Shown here one piece after another: positions 7,010 to 15,734 of a DNA stretch of 64,000 bases. This DNA comes from Frateuria_A sp051900535 (lineage in GTDB: Bacteria > Pseudomonadota > Gammaproteobacteria > Xanthomonadales > Rhodanobacteraceae), in assembly GCF_051900535.1 (NCBI RefSeq), contig NZ_JBHZGI010000002.1, positions 1 to 64,000 of the forward strand, in the 5' to 3' direction. Under the pieces are notes generated by a model. The model was not told the origin of the DNA. It worked only from the letters and a program-made list of their open reading frames with translations, and did no database searches. A program made the position numbers and the translations under genes. Position 1 is the first letter of the stretch. The number at the start of each line of letters is the position of its first letter.

Positions 7010-7927
7010 ATGTCCGCCATCGATGACACCTCCGCCGCTCCTGCTTCCGTCCGCACGCTGGACGAGCCGCGCGTACTGATCCCGCTCGGCCTGCTCGCGC
7101 TGTACGTGGTCTGGGGCTCGACCTACCTGGGCATCCGCTACGCGCTGGAGAGCTACCCGCCGTTCCTGCTCGCTGGCGTGCGCTTCTTAGGCGCAGGCTC
7201 GGCCATGTACGCGTTTCTGCGTATCCGCGGCGTGCGCCCGCCCACGCGGCGTCAGTGGCGCAACGCGGCGGTGACCGGCGTATTGCTGTTGCTGGGCGGC
7301 AACGGCCTGGTCTGCTACGCCGAGCAGAGCGTGAGTTCGGGCATCGCCGCGGTGGCGGTGGCGAGCATGCCGCTGTTCGCCGCGGTCTTCTCCGGCATGT
7401 ACGGCCAGTGGCCGAACCGACGCGAGACGGTCGGCTTGCTGATCGGTTTCGCCGGCGTGGTGGTGCTGAATCTGGGCAGCGGGCTTTCCGGCTCGCGGCT
7501 GGGCGCGCTGGCGTTGATCGTGGCGGCGATGAGCTGGGCCTTCGGTTCGGCCTGGAGCAAGCGCCAGGACATGCCCGCCGGCCCGATGAACACCGCCGCG
7601 CAGATGCTCTGCGCGAGCGTCGCACTGCTGCTGGTCGGCTTCGGCACGGGCGAACAGCTGCCTGCCCATCCCACCCTGCGCGCCACGGCGGCGGTGGTGT
7701 ACCTGGCGCTGTTCGGGTCGATCGTCGCCTTCAGCGCGTATCTGTACGTGCTCAAGCACGCACGGCCGGCGCTGGCGACCAGCTACGCCTACATCAACCC
7801 GCCGGTGGCGGTGCTGTTCGGCGTGCTGCTGGCCGGCGAACACGTCGGTCCGTTCGACCTGGGCGGCATGGCGATCATCCTGGTGGGCGTCGGCGTGATC
7901 ACGCTGGCGAAGAAGCCCGCGCATTAG
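7010..7927 (+). CDS. EamA/DMT family transporter (RhaT/YedA-like)
   Basis: A 305-residue integral membrane protein with about ten hydrophobic helices arranged as two EamA repeats. The first repeat begins LYVVWGSTYLGIRYALE and the second is marked by the SWAFGSAWSKR segment. Such drug/metabolite transporters usually export amino acids or other small metabolites across the inner membrane. The substrate is not evident. The WGSTYLGIR start resembles the YedA subgroup. It begins 30 bp after the VOC gene, so co-transcription is likely. Confidence 0.92.
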   Translation: MSAIDDTSAAPASVRTLDEPRVLIPLGLLALYVVWGSTYLGIRYALESYPPFLLAGVRFLGAGSAMYAFLRIRGVRPPTRRQWRNAAVTGVLLLLGGNGLVCYAEQSVSSGIAAVAVASMPLFAAVFSGMYGQWPNRRETVGLLIGFAGVVVLNLGSGLSGSRLGALALIVAAMSWAFGSAWSKRQDMPAGPMNTAAQMLCASVALLLVGFGTGEQLPAHPTLRATAAVVYLALFGSIVAFSAYLYVLKHARPALATSYAYINPPVAVLFGVLLAGEHVGPFDLGGMAIILVGVGVITLAKKPAH

Positions 7928-7990
7928 GCGGAAGTCCATGCAGAGCGCACCCGTGCCACCATGCCGCGGGCAAAGGCAACGGAGAGCGGC

Positions 7991-9409
7991 ATGGATCACC
8001 CGCAGCAAGGTCTGCTCGCACGCGCGGCGTTGCGCTGCGCCGGCTGGTCGGAACGCTGGTTTCCCGATGCCTGGGTCTTCGCCGCTCTCGGCGTCGCCTT
8101 GGTGGCGTTGCTCGCGCTGGGTTTCGGCGCCACCCCGACGGCCACCGTGCAGGCGTTCGGCGATGGCTTCTGGAGCCTGATCCCTTTCACCATGCAGATG
8201 GCGTTCGTGGTGATCGGCGGCTACGTCGTGGCCAGTGCACCCGTGGTGGCGCGCCTGATCGATGCAATGGCGCGCGTACCGAAAAGCGGCCGCGGCGCCG
8301 TGTGCTACGTGGCGCTGGTCAGCATGCTCGCCTCGCTGCTGTCGTGGGGTTTCTCGCTGGTCTTCGGCGGCCTGCTGGTGCGCGCGCTGGCGCGTCGCGG
8401 CGACCTGGCGATGGATTACCGCGCCGCCGGCGCAGCGGCCTATCTCGGCCTGGGCGCGGTGTGGGCGATGGGCCTGTCCTCTTCCGCCGCGCAGCTGCAG
8501 GCCAACCCCGCCAGCATGCCGCCGGGACTGCTGGCGATCACCGGCGTCCTGCCCTTCAGCCAGACGATCTTCCTGTGGCAGTCGTTGCTGCTCACCGCGG
8601 TGCTGATCGTCGTGTCGCTGCTGGTGTGCTGGTTCACCACGCCCACCGGCGAAGGCGTGCGCAACGCCCGCGACTGCGGCGTGGCCGATTCGGACGCGGT
8701 GCCGGCGCTGCCGCCGCGCACGCGGCCGGGCGAATGGCTCGAGTACAGCCCGCTGCTGTCGCTGCTGGTCGGCACGCTTGGACTGGGCTGGCTGCTGCGG
8801 CGTTTCGCCAGCCTGCCGGCGGCCATGGCGATCGCCGACCTCGACACCTACAACCTGCTGTTCCTCACCGTCGGCCTGCTGCTGCATTGGCGCCCGCGCA
8901 GCTTCCTCGACGCGGTGGCCCGCGCGGTGCCCGGTACGGCCGGCGTGCTGATCCAGTTTCCGCTCTACGGCGGCATCGCCGCCCTGCTCACCCACGCGCC
9001 CGGGCAGGACGGCGCCACGCTGGCGCACCGGCTGGCCGGCGTGTTCGTGCGCGTGGCCACTACCGACAGCTTTCCGCTGGTGATGGGGGGCTACTCGGCG
9101 GTGCTGGGCTTCTTCGTGCCTTCGGGCGGCGGCAAGTGGCTGGTCGAGGCGCCGTACGTGATGCAGGCGGCCAATGACCTGCACGTGCATCTGGGATGGG
9201 CGGTGCAGGTCTACAACGCCGCCGAGGCGCTGCCCAACCTGGTCAACCCGTTCTGGATGCTGCCGCTCCTGGGCGTCCTGGGATTGAAGGCGCGCGACGT
9301 GGTCGGCTTCACCTTCGTCCAGCTGCTGGTGCACGTGCCGCTGGTGCTGGGGCTGCTGTGGGCGCTGGGGCTGACGCTGGAATACGTGCCGCCCTTGATG
9401 CCCGGCTGA
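7991..9409 (+). CDS. atoE: Short-chain fatty acid transporter (AtoE family)
   Basis: A 472-residue membrane protein of the AtoE family, thought to take up acetoacetate, butyrate and other short-chain fatty acids. It has about ten or more transmembrane helices and the family-typical segments MQMAFVVIGGYVVA, VPSGGGKWLVEAPYVM and NLVNPFWMLPLLG. The ATG at 7991 follows GGAG with 6-nt spacing, better than a start 30 bp upstream. The usual AtoDA CoA-transferase and AtoB thiolase genes are not adjacent, so the catabolic link is missing in this window. A hairpin lies between this gene and the convergent ABC permease. Confidence 0.9.
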   Translation: MDHPQQGLLARAALRCAGWSERWFPDAWVFAALGVALVALLALGFGATPTATVQAFGDGFWSLIPFTMQMAFVVIGGYVVASAPVVARLIDAMARVPKSGRGAVCYVALVSMLASLLSWGFSLVFGGLLVRALARRGDLAMDYRAAGAAAYLGLGAVWAMGLSSSAAQLQANPASMPPGLLAITGVLPFSQTIFLWQSLLLTAVLIVVSLLVCWFTTPTGEGVRNARDCGVADSDAVPALPPRTRPGEWLEYSPLLSLLVGTLGLGWLLRRFASLPAAMAIADLDTYNLLFLTVGLLLHWRPRSFLDAVARAVPGTAGVLIQFPLYGGIAALLTHAPGQDGATLAHRLAGVFVRVATTDSFPLVMGGYSAVLGFFVPSGGGKWLVEAPYVMQAANDLHVHLGWAVQVYNAAEALPNLVNPFWMLPLLGVLGLKARDVVGFTFVQLLVHVPLVLGLLWALGLTLEYVPPLMPG

Positions 9410-9419
9410 TTGCGAAAAC

Positions 9420-9449
9420 ACGCAGGATGGGCCGAAGCCCACCCTGCGT
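9420..9449. terminator. Hairpin between convergent genes (palindromic repeat, probable bidirectional terminator)
   Basis: ACGCAGG-A-TGGGC, loop CGAA, GCCCA-C-CCTGCGT forms a 12-bp stem with one mismatch between the convergent stops at 9409 and 9458. There is no T-run on the plus side. The core TGGGCCGAAGCCCA resembles other short palindromes at 44935-44956 and 48573-48586, so it may be a repeat reused as a transcription barrier. Confidence 0.55.
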
Positions 9450-9457
9450 TGTCTCGA

Positions 9458-10774
9458 TCAGGACTCGCGCAGCGCCGTGGTCACCGGGAGCCGCGCGGCG
9501 CGCACGGCGGGGAACAGTCCGCCGATGAAGCCGATCGCCAGCGCCCACTTCAGGCCAGTCCACAGTAGCGCCGGCGTCACGTGCAGCTGGAAGCTCATTT
9601 GCCCGGTGGTACCCGCGGCGAGCGTCGAGGCGGCGAAACCGTTGAACGCCAGCCATGCCAGCAAGCCTCCCAGCAGCCCGCCGAGCAGCGCGAGCAGCAT
9701 GGTTTCGAGCATCACCGCGACCACCACGGGCGTGCCGCGGAAACCGATCGCACGCAAGGTGGCGATCTCGCGGGCACGCCCGGCGACCGCCGCGAACATG
9801 GTGTTGAGCGCGCCGAACACGGCGCCGATCGCCATGATCACGCCCACCACGATGCCGATGATCCTGATCGCCTTGCTGGTCTGCTCGGACTGCTTGCTGA
9901 AGTAGTCCAGCGTGGTTTCCACGTCCACCTGCAGCCGCGGATCACTCTTGAGCGCAGCCTTGAAGGCATCGAATGCGTTGGCGCCGGTCAGCCGCGCGAA
10001 CACGGAGGTGCGGCTGCTGCCGCGCCGGTACGCCGAGGCGACCACGTCGCCATCGCCCCACAGCTCCGAGTCCATCGCGTTGCCGGAGGCGAAGATGCCG
10101 GTCACCGTCCAGACCTGGCTGCCCAGCCTGATCTGGCGACCCGGCTCCAGCCCGGCGAACTGGCGCTGCGCGCCCTTGCCGGCCACCAGTTCGCGCAGGC
10201 CCGGCTTGAACTTGCGCCCCGCGACGATCTTCACGTCCGGCCGCAACGTCCACGCCTGGTCACCGATGCCGCGCAACTGCACGCTGCCCTCGTCGCCGCT
10301 GCCGTCGCTGAGCGGCAGGTTGGCCGCGACCACCAGTTCGGGCGAGGCGATCGGTTTGCCGGCCTTGTCGCGCGCGATGCCCGGCGCCTCGGAGATCGCC
10401 ACGATGCTGTCGTGTTCGAGCACCGAGGAGACTTCCGACGCCGAGCCGTCGCGCATCACGATGGCGGTGTCGGTGCTGCCGCTGTTGCTCAGCGCTTCGC
10501 TGTAGCCCACGCCCATCGCCAGCAGCGACACCAGCACCGCCACCACCCCGGCGATGCCGATCACCACCACCGAGGAGGAGCCGATGCGCTGCGGCAACGT
10601 GCTCACGCCCACGCTGGCGGCCGATCCGGCCTGCCGGCCGGCGCGGGTCAGCTGCATCCACAACACGAAGACCACCGCCAGCGCCAGCCATGCCGGCCAG
10701 GGCAAGGCGGTCCAGGCCACGATGCTCGCCACCACCACCAGGGCGAGCAGGAATCCACGCAGAAACGATTTCAT
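9458..10774 (-). CDS. ABC transporter permease (FtsX/MacB-type), second permease
   Basis: A 438-residue FtsX-like permease. Two adjacent hydrophobic segments lie near the N-terminus, then a third helix (SSVVVIGIAGVVAVLVSLLA) and a large periplasmic MacB_PCD-like domain. Three C-terminal helices follow, around the conserved AREIATLRAIGFRG cytoplasmic motif. The start at 10774 follows AAGGAG with 7-nt spacing and lies 10 bp after the first permease stop. With the other permease, the ATPase and the adaptor it forms a MacAB-like exporter. The extra N-terminal helices (MKSFLRGFLLALVVVASIV) distinguish it from its partner. The substrate (peptide, lipoprotein or drug) is not evident. Confidence 0.9.
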   Translation of the reverse strand: MKSFLRGFLLALVVVASIVAWTALPWPAWLALAVVFVLWMQLTRAGRQAGSAASVGVSTLPQRIGSSSVVVIGIAGVVAVLVSLLAMGVGYSEALSNSGSTDTAIVMRDGSASEVSSVLEHDSIVAISEAPGIARDKAGKPIASPELVVAANLPLSDGSGDEGSVQLRGIGDQAWTLRPDVKIVAGRKFKPGLRELVAGKGAQRQFAGLEPGRQIRLGSQVWTVTGIFASGNAMDSELWGDGDVVASAYRRGSSRTSVFARLTGANAFDAFKAALKSDPRLQVDVETTLDYFSKQSEQTSKAIRIIGIVVGVIMAIGAVFGALNTMFAAVAGRAREIATLRAIGFRGTPVVVAVMLETMLLALLGGLLGGLLAWLAFNGFAASTLAAGTTGQMSFQLHVTPALLWTGLKWALAIGFIGGLFPAVRAARLPVTTALRES

Positions 10775-10784
10775 GGCTATCTCC

Positions 10785-11951
10785 TTAGCGCCCGGCCAGT
10801 GCATCGACGATGTTCAGGCGCATCGCGCGCATCGCGGGCAGCGCGCCGACCAGCAGGCCGATCCCCAGCATCAGCGCGACGCCGATCGCCCAACTGCTCG
10901 CTGGTACCGGCGGCATGCTGACCATCCCGCCACTGCCGGCACTGAGCGCCGGCCCCAGCACCGCGGCCAGCCCGAGGCCCAGCACGCCGCCCAGCAGCAC
11001 CAGCGCCACCGATTCGGCCAGCACCAGTCCCAGCACGCTGGCGCTGGAGAAGCCGATGGTCTTGAGCACGGCCAGCTCCGAGGTGCGCTCGCGCACCGCC
11101 TGGGCCATGGTGTTGCCGGTCAGCAGCAGCAGGGTGAAGAACACCGCGCCCATGATCGAGATGACGATGAAGCCGACGTTGGCCATCTGCTTGATGTACT
11201 GCGCGAACGCGGCCTGCTCGGTCATCGTCCGCGTTTCGTGGTCCGAGTTGGCCGACAGTGCGTCGATCGCATTGGCCACGCGGTCGGACTGGCTGGCGTC
11301 GACCACGCGCGTCACGTACCAGCCGACCCGGCCGTGGTTGTACGGGTTGGAATCGTCGAAGTACTTCCAGTGCATCAGGATGCCGCCCTGGAGCATCTGC
11401 TTGTCGTCCGGCTTGGCCGGACGCATCACGCCGACGATGTCGAAGCTCCAGTTCTTGCTGCCATCGCGGTTGGGGAAGATGTTCGACTGCAGCGGCAGCT
11501 TGTCGCCGACCTTCCAGTGGTACTTCTTCGCCAGCAGGTCGCCGACCAGCACGCCTGTGCGGGTCTGTTCGAAGGCCTTGCGCTCGGCCGGCGAGACCGC
11601 GACCTCGGGGTACATGTCCACATAGTTGTCGCTCACCGCGAAGGTGAAGATCTGGTTGTGCGGGTCCTGGTAGGCGCCACCGAACCAGTTGGCGTAGGCC
11701 ACCATCTTCACGCCCGGGACCTGTTCCATCCGTGCCTGCAGCGACTGCGGCAGGGTTTCGATGAAGGAGAGCTTCGAGCCGGTCTGCAGGCGCTCGGCGC
11801 CGGCGGCGCTTTTCCCCGCGTTGGCGAAGCTGGTGCGCACGCCATCGAGCATGCCGAACAGCAGGAACGCCGCCAGGATCGACACCAGCGTGAGGATGGT
11901 GCGCGTCTTGCGCCGCCAGAGCGCGGCCCAGATCAGGTGCAGGTATTTCAT
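10785..11951 (-). CDS. ABC transporter permease (FtsX/MacB-type), first permease
   Basis: A 388-residue protein with the standard MacB permease plan: one N-terminal helix (RTILTLVSILAAFLLFGML), a periplasmic domain of about 200 residues, and three C-terminal helices near 265-290, 315-345 and 355-380. The coupling motif RERTSELAVLKTIGFSS is clear. It starts 10 bp after the ATPase gene and has the same operon orientation as its neighbours. The two permeases are diverged, so the exporter is probably a heterodimer rather than the MacB homodimer. Confidence 0.92.
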   Translation of the reverse strand: MKYLHLIWAALWRRKTRTILTLVSILAAFLLFGMLDGVRTSFANAGKSAAGAERLQTGSKLSFIETLPQSLQARMEQVPGVKMVAYANWFGGAYQDPHNQIFTFAVSDNYVDMYPEVAVSPAERKAFEQTRTGVLVGDLLAKKYHWKVGDKLPLQSNIFPNRDGSKNWSFDIVGVMRPAKPDDKQMLQGGILMHWKYFDDSNPYNHGRVGWYVTRVVDASQSDRVANAIDALSANSDHETRTMTEQAAFAQYIKQMANVGFIVISIMGAVFFTLLLLTGNTMAQAVRERTSELAVLKTIGFSSASVLGLVLAESVALVLLGGVLGLGLAAVLGPALSAGSGGMVSMPPVPASSWAIGVALMLGIGLLVGALPAMRAMRLNIVDALAGR

Positions 11952-11961
11952 GCGAGCCTCC

Positions 11962-12648
<687 letters not shown>

Positions 12649-12732
12649 GGGCTATCTCCGGTCAGCCGTAATGGTTTGCTTGAGGCTTGCGCCGATGCCC
12701 GCGAAGGGGCACCCGTCACTGCAATTCGACGT

Positions 12733-13965
12733 TCAGGACTGCTTGTTCTCGACACGCACCGCCGTGCCGTCGCGCAACTCGGCCGGCGGCGACAGCACCA
12801 CCGTCTCGCCGGGCTGCACGCCCTCGGGCACCAGGCGCTGGTCGCCGCGCGCCTGCGATTGCACGGGCCGCTGCTGCACGCGCTCGCCCTGCACCACGAA
12901 CACCACCTCATGGCCGTCGCGCCGGGCGATCGCCGCGGCCGGCACCAGCACGCCGCGCGGCGACTGCGCGGTGGTCTTGGTTCGGGTTTCCAGGAACGAC
13001 ACGCGCACGCCCATGTCCGGCACGATGCGCTGGTCCTTGTTCTCCAGCGCCACGCGCACCTTCACCGTCGCCTTGCCGCGATCGGCGGCCGGCACGATGG
13101 CGATCACGTGGGCCGGGATGCGCCAGTCGGGATAGGCATCGAGCACCGCCTCGGCGGGCATGTGCGGCTTGACGCGGCCGATGTAGGCCTCGTTCACGTC
13201 GACATCGACCTCGAGGGAATCCATATCGACAATCGTGCCCACGCCGGTGCGGGTGAAGCCGCCGCCAGCCGACAGCGGCGAGATGATCTCGCCTACCTGC
13301 GCGGACTTGTCGGTGACCACGCCGTCGAACGGGGCACGCACCACGGTGTAGTCGAAGTCGACCTGGGCGACCTTGGCCTGCGCCTGCGCGGCCTCGGCCT
13401 GGCGTTGTTGCGCGTTGAGCTGAGCGACGAACGCAGCAACCTGGGTGTGAGCCTGCTCGGCGGCCTGCCTGGCGACCAGCCCGCGACCGACCAGCGCGTC
13501 CTGGCGGGCCGCATCATGCCGGGCCTGGGCCAGCTGCGCCTGGAGCTGGCCCACCTGCGCCTGCGCCGCGCGGGCGCTGGCCTGGGCAGCGTCGAGGTTG
13601 GCGCGGTAGGCGCTGTCCTCCAATCGCGCCAGCACCTGCCCCTTGGTGACGTGGTCGCCCTCCTCGATCAGCACATCGGTGAGCGTGCCGGTGATCTGCG
13701 CTGATACCGTCGCCTGGCGGCGCGCGGTGACATAGCCGGTCGCCTGCAGCACCGCGCCGGCATCGCCGCCGCCGGGGGCCGCGGCCGCGGCGGTCTGCAC
13801 CGCCACCGCGCGGTTGCCGAGCATCCACCAGCCGCCGATGCCCAGCGCCAGCAGCGCCAGCACGACGGCCCCGACGATCCACGGCCAGCGCACGGACGCA
13901 GTTTGCACCGCTTCACGGTGCCCGCGATCGATCTTCAGCTGCCTGAGCAGTTCCCCGTTGTCCAC
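12733..13965 (-). CDS. Periplasmic adaptor subunit (HlyD/MacA-like membrane fusion protein)
   Basis: A 410-residue membrane fusion protein with a short cytoplasmic head, one helix (IVGAVVLALLALGIGGWWML), a lipoyl half-motif (VSAQITGTLTDVLIEEGDHV), a long Ala/Gln-rich alpha-hairpin coiled coil, the second lipoyl half (VRAPFDGVVTDKSAQVGE), and beta-barrel and membrane-proximal domains. It would bridge the ABC permeases to a TolC-like outer-membrane channel, which is not encoded here. The GTG at 13965 follows GGGAG with 7-nt spacing. A longer frame upstream lacks a ribosome site. It is the first gene of the adaptor-ATPase-permease-permease operon. Confidence 0.92.
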   Translation of the reverse strand: MDNGELLRQLKIDRGHREAVQTASVRWPWIVGAVVLALLALGIGGWWMLGNRAVAVQTAAAAAPGGGDAGAVLQATGYVTARRQATVSAQITGTLTDVLIEEGDHVTKGQVLARLEDSAYRANLDAAQASARAAQAQVGQLQAQLAQARHDAARQDALVGRGLVARQAAEQAHTQVAAFVAQLNAQQRQAEAAQAQAKVAQVDFDYTVVRAPFDGVVTDKSAQVGEIISPLSAGGGFTRTGVGTIVDMDSLEVDVDVNEAYIGRVKPHMPAEAVLDAYPDWRIPAHVIAIVPAADRGKATVKVRVALENKDQRIVPDMGVRVSFLETRTKTTAQSPRGVLVPAAAIARRDGHEVVFVVQGERVQQRPVQSQARGDQRLVPEGVQPGETVVLSPPAELRDGTAVRVENKQS

Positions 13966-14446
13966 GCCTTGGCTCCCACAAGTCCATTTCGCAAGTGCAA
14001 ACGATGCGGCAAGCCGCGGTCCGACGGCAGATGGTGCCATCAGTCATCGGCGATGACAGGTGTCACGCGCACGGGCTCAGGCGGCGACGCATGTCCCTGC
14101 CGACCTCTCCCGATGCGCGGCGACGGCGCCGACCGCCCGCGCCAGACGCGCCGCGGCGGCGGTCAAGGTCGCCTCGGACAGGATGGCGTAGTTGCGTACC
14201 AGCGTAGCGCGGCACGGTGACATCGTGGGCGTGCCCCACCACAGCCCGCGCCCAGCGAGCCAGCGCCTCGGCAGGGAGCTCGCCGGCAGCCGGGAAGGCT
14301 GGCCAACAACGTGCCGGCCGCGCCCCCGGCAACCTCGACGGCCCCGCCAGGCTGCGCCGTCGGCGCGCCGCGCAGCGCGCGGTGGGACGACACCAGCTGC
14401 GTTTTTTTGCGCCAGCGCGACAATACGGTCTGCTAGGCTCGAGCGC
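13966..14446. other. 481-bp region between divergent genes, no intact gene seen
   Basis: It must hold the promoter of the minus-strand exporter operon and that of the FAH-family gene. No strong promoter boxes or hairpins stand out. Its right-hand part carries a possible degraded minus-strand reading frame, listed separately. Confidence 0.6.
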
Positions 14447-14448
14447 AT
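14077..14448 (-). pseudogene. Possible frameshifted gene remnant
   Basis: On the minus strand, protein-like stretches appear in succession but in different frames: MRSSLADRIVALAQKN, then AVEVAGGAAGTLLASLP, then LPAEALARWARAVVGHAHDV, then NYAILSEATLTAAAARLARA. Each stretch looks like ordinary alanine-rich helical coding sequence, but no single frame contains all of them. This could be a decaying gene of unknown family or chance in GC-rich DNA. The call is tentative. Confidence 0.22.
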
Positions 14449-15133
14449 GCGCTACGCCATTCCCCAGCCCGCCGTCCCCAGCCTGCCGGTGCTCGGCAGC
14501 GAGGACCGCTTCCCTGTGCGCCGGATCTTCTGCATCGGTCGCAATTTCGCCGACCACGCGCGCGAGATGGGCGCGACGGTCGACCGCGACCAGCCGATGT
14601 TCTTCTGCAAGCCGGCCGATGCGGTGGTCACCGATGGCGCGGACGTGCCCTACCCGACCGCCACCGCCGAACTGCATCACGAGGTGGAAATGGTGGTGGC
14701 GCTGGCCGGTGGCGGTCGCGACCTCACGGCCGATCTGGCCGAGACACTGATCTTCGGGTACGGCGTAGGGCTGGACCTCACCCGGCGCGACCTGCAGGCG
14801 CAGGCCAAGGCCAAAGGCCATCCCTGGGACGTGGCCAAGGCGTTCGACCATTCCGCGCCGGTGTCCGCGCTGCGCCCTGCCGAGCAGGGCCGGCCCGGTC
14901 CGCAGACGCGGCTCAGCCTGGAAGTGAACGACGTTCTACGCCAGCAGGCCACGCTCCAGGACATGGTCCACGACGTGCCGGCGATCATCGCGGCGCTATC
15001 GAAGCTGTTCGAACTGAAGCCGGGCGACCTGCTGTTCACCGGCACGCCGGCGGGCGTGGCCGCATTGCATCGTGGGGACCGTTTCCACGCCGGGCTGGAA
15101 GGCATCGCCGTGCTGGATGGCCGCGTGGTCTGA
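14447..15133 (+). CDS. Fumarylacetoacetate hydrolase family protein
   Basis: A 228-residue single-domain FAH protein of the YcgM/FAHD1 type. The metal-binding motif HHEVEMVVAL (glutamates) follows the conserved start IFCIGRNFADHAREMG. The region KAFDHSAPVS and the C-terminal block LKPGDLLFTGTPAGV are diagnostic. FAHD1-like enzymes act as acylpyruvate hydrolases or oxaloacetate decarboxylases, while others open fumarylpyruvate in aromatic degradation. No catabolic neighbours indicate which applies. The ATG at 14447 matches the family N-terminus. Confidence 0.93.
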   Translation: MRYAIPQPAVPSLPVLGSEDRFPVRRIFCIGRNFADHAREMGATVDRDQPMFFCKPADAVVTDGADVPYPTATAELHHEVEMVVALAGGGRDLTADLAETLIFGYGVGLDLTRRDLQAQAKAKGHPWDVAKAFDHSAPVSALRPAEQGRPGPQTRLSLEVNDVLRQQATLQDMVHDVPAIIAALSKLFELKPGDLLFTGTPAGVAALHRGDRFHAGLEGIAVLDGRVV

Positions 15134-15204
15134 GCCGCTGTTCCACGCAACGCGGCCGCGCTAGAGTCTTTCGCGGGGGAATTCCCTGCAATGGGAGGAT
15201 TCGC

Positions 15205-15606
15205 ATGGGCATGCTCACGGAGTTCAAGGAATTTGCCATGCGCGGCAACGTGATCGACCTCGCCGTCGGCGTGGTCATCGGTGCTGCGTTCGGCAAGGTA
15301 GTGACCTCGCTGGTCGACCAGATCATCATGCCGCCGATCGGCCTGGCCACGGGTGGCGTGGATTTCAGCAACCTCAAGTGGGTGCTCAAGCCTGCCGACC
15401 CGGCCAACAAGGTAGCCGAGGTGGCGATCCAGTACGGTGCGTTCATCAATACGGTCATCACCTTCCTGATCATCGCGCTGGCGATCTTCCTGATGGTCAA
15501 GGCGATCAACCGGATAAGTCGCAAGCCGGAACCCGCGCCCGCAGCGCCGCCGGCCGACGTGGTGCTGCTGACTGAGATTCGCGACCTGCTCCGGACGAAG
15601 CCATAA
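15205..15606 (+). CDS. mscL: Large-conductance mechanosensitive channel MscL
   Basis: A 133-residue homopentameric channel that opens under membrane tension to release solutes during hypo-osmotic shock. The N-terminal amphipathic start MLTEFKEFAMRGNVIDLAVG leads into the pore helix TM1 (VGVVIGAAFGKVVTSLV). TM2 is FINTVITFLIIALAIFLMV, and a charged C-terminal bundle helix follows (TEIRDLLR). Length and domain order are standard. A GGGAGGA-like ribosome site precedes the start. It is probably monocistronic. Confidence 0.97.
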   Translation: MGMLTEFKEFAMRGNVIDLAVGVVIGAAFGKVVTSLVDQIIMPPIGLATGGVDFSNLKWVLKPADPANKVAEVAIQYGAFINTVITFLIIALAIFLMVKAINRISRKPEPAPAAPPADVVLLTEIRDLLRTKP

Positions 15607-15734
15607 AGAATCCGAGGCGCGAGGGATGGAGCGGCGCGCCACGTCCTCCGTCCCTTGCCCCCGTGACTTCTGGCCTACGCCGTTAGCTGCCGCGGCCTCA
15701 ATAATCGGGCGTTCATCCCCAGCGGAGTTCCCCG

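Noticed and set aside
14447..15133. FAH gene as part of an aromatic degradation cluster
   Set aside because: No dioxygenase, isomerase or homogentisate-pathway gene is nearby; its neighbours are an exporter operon and mscL.
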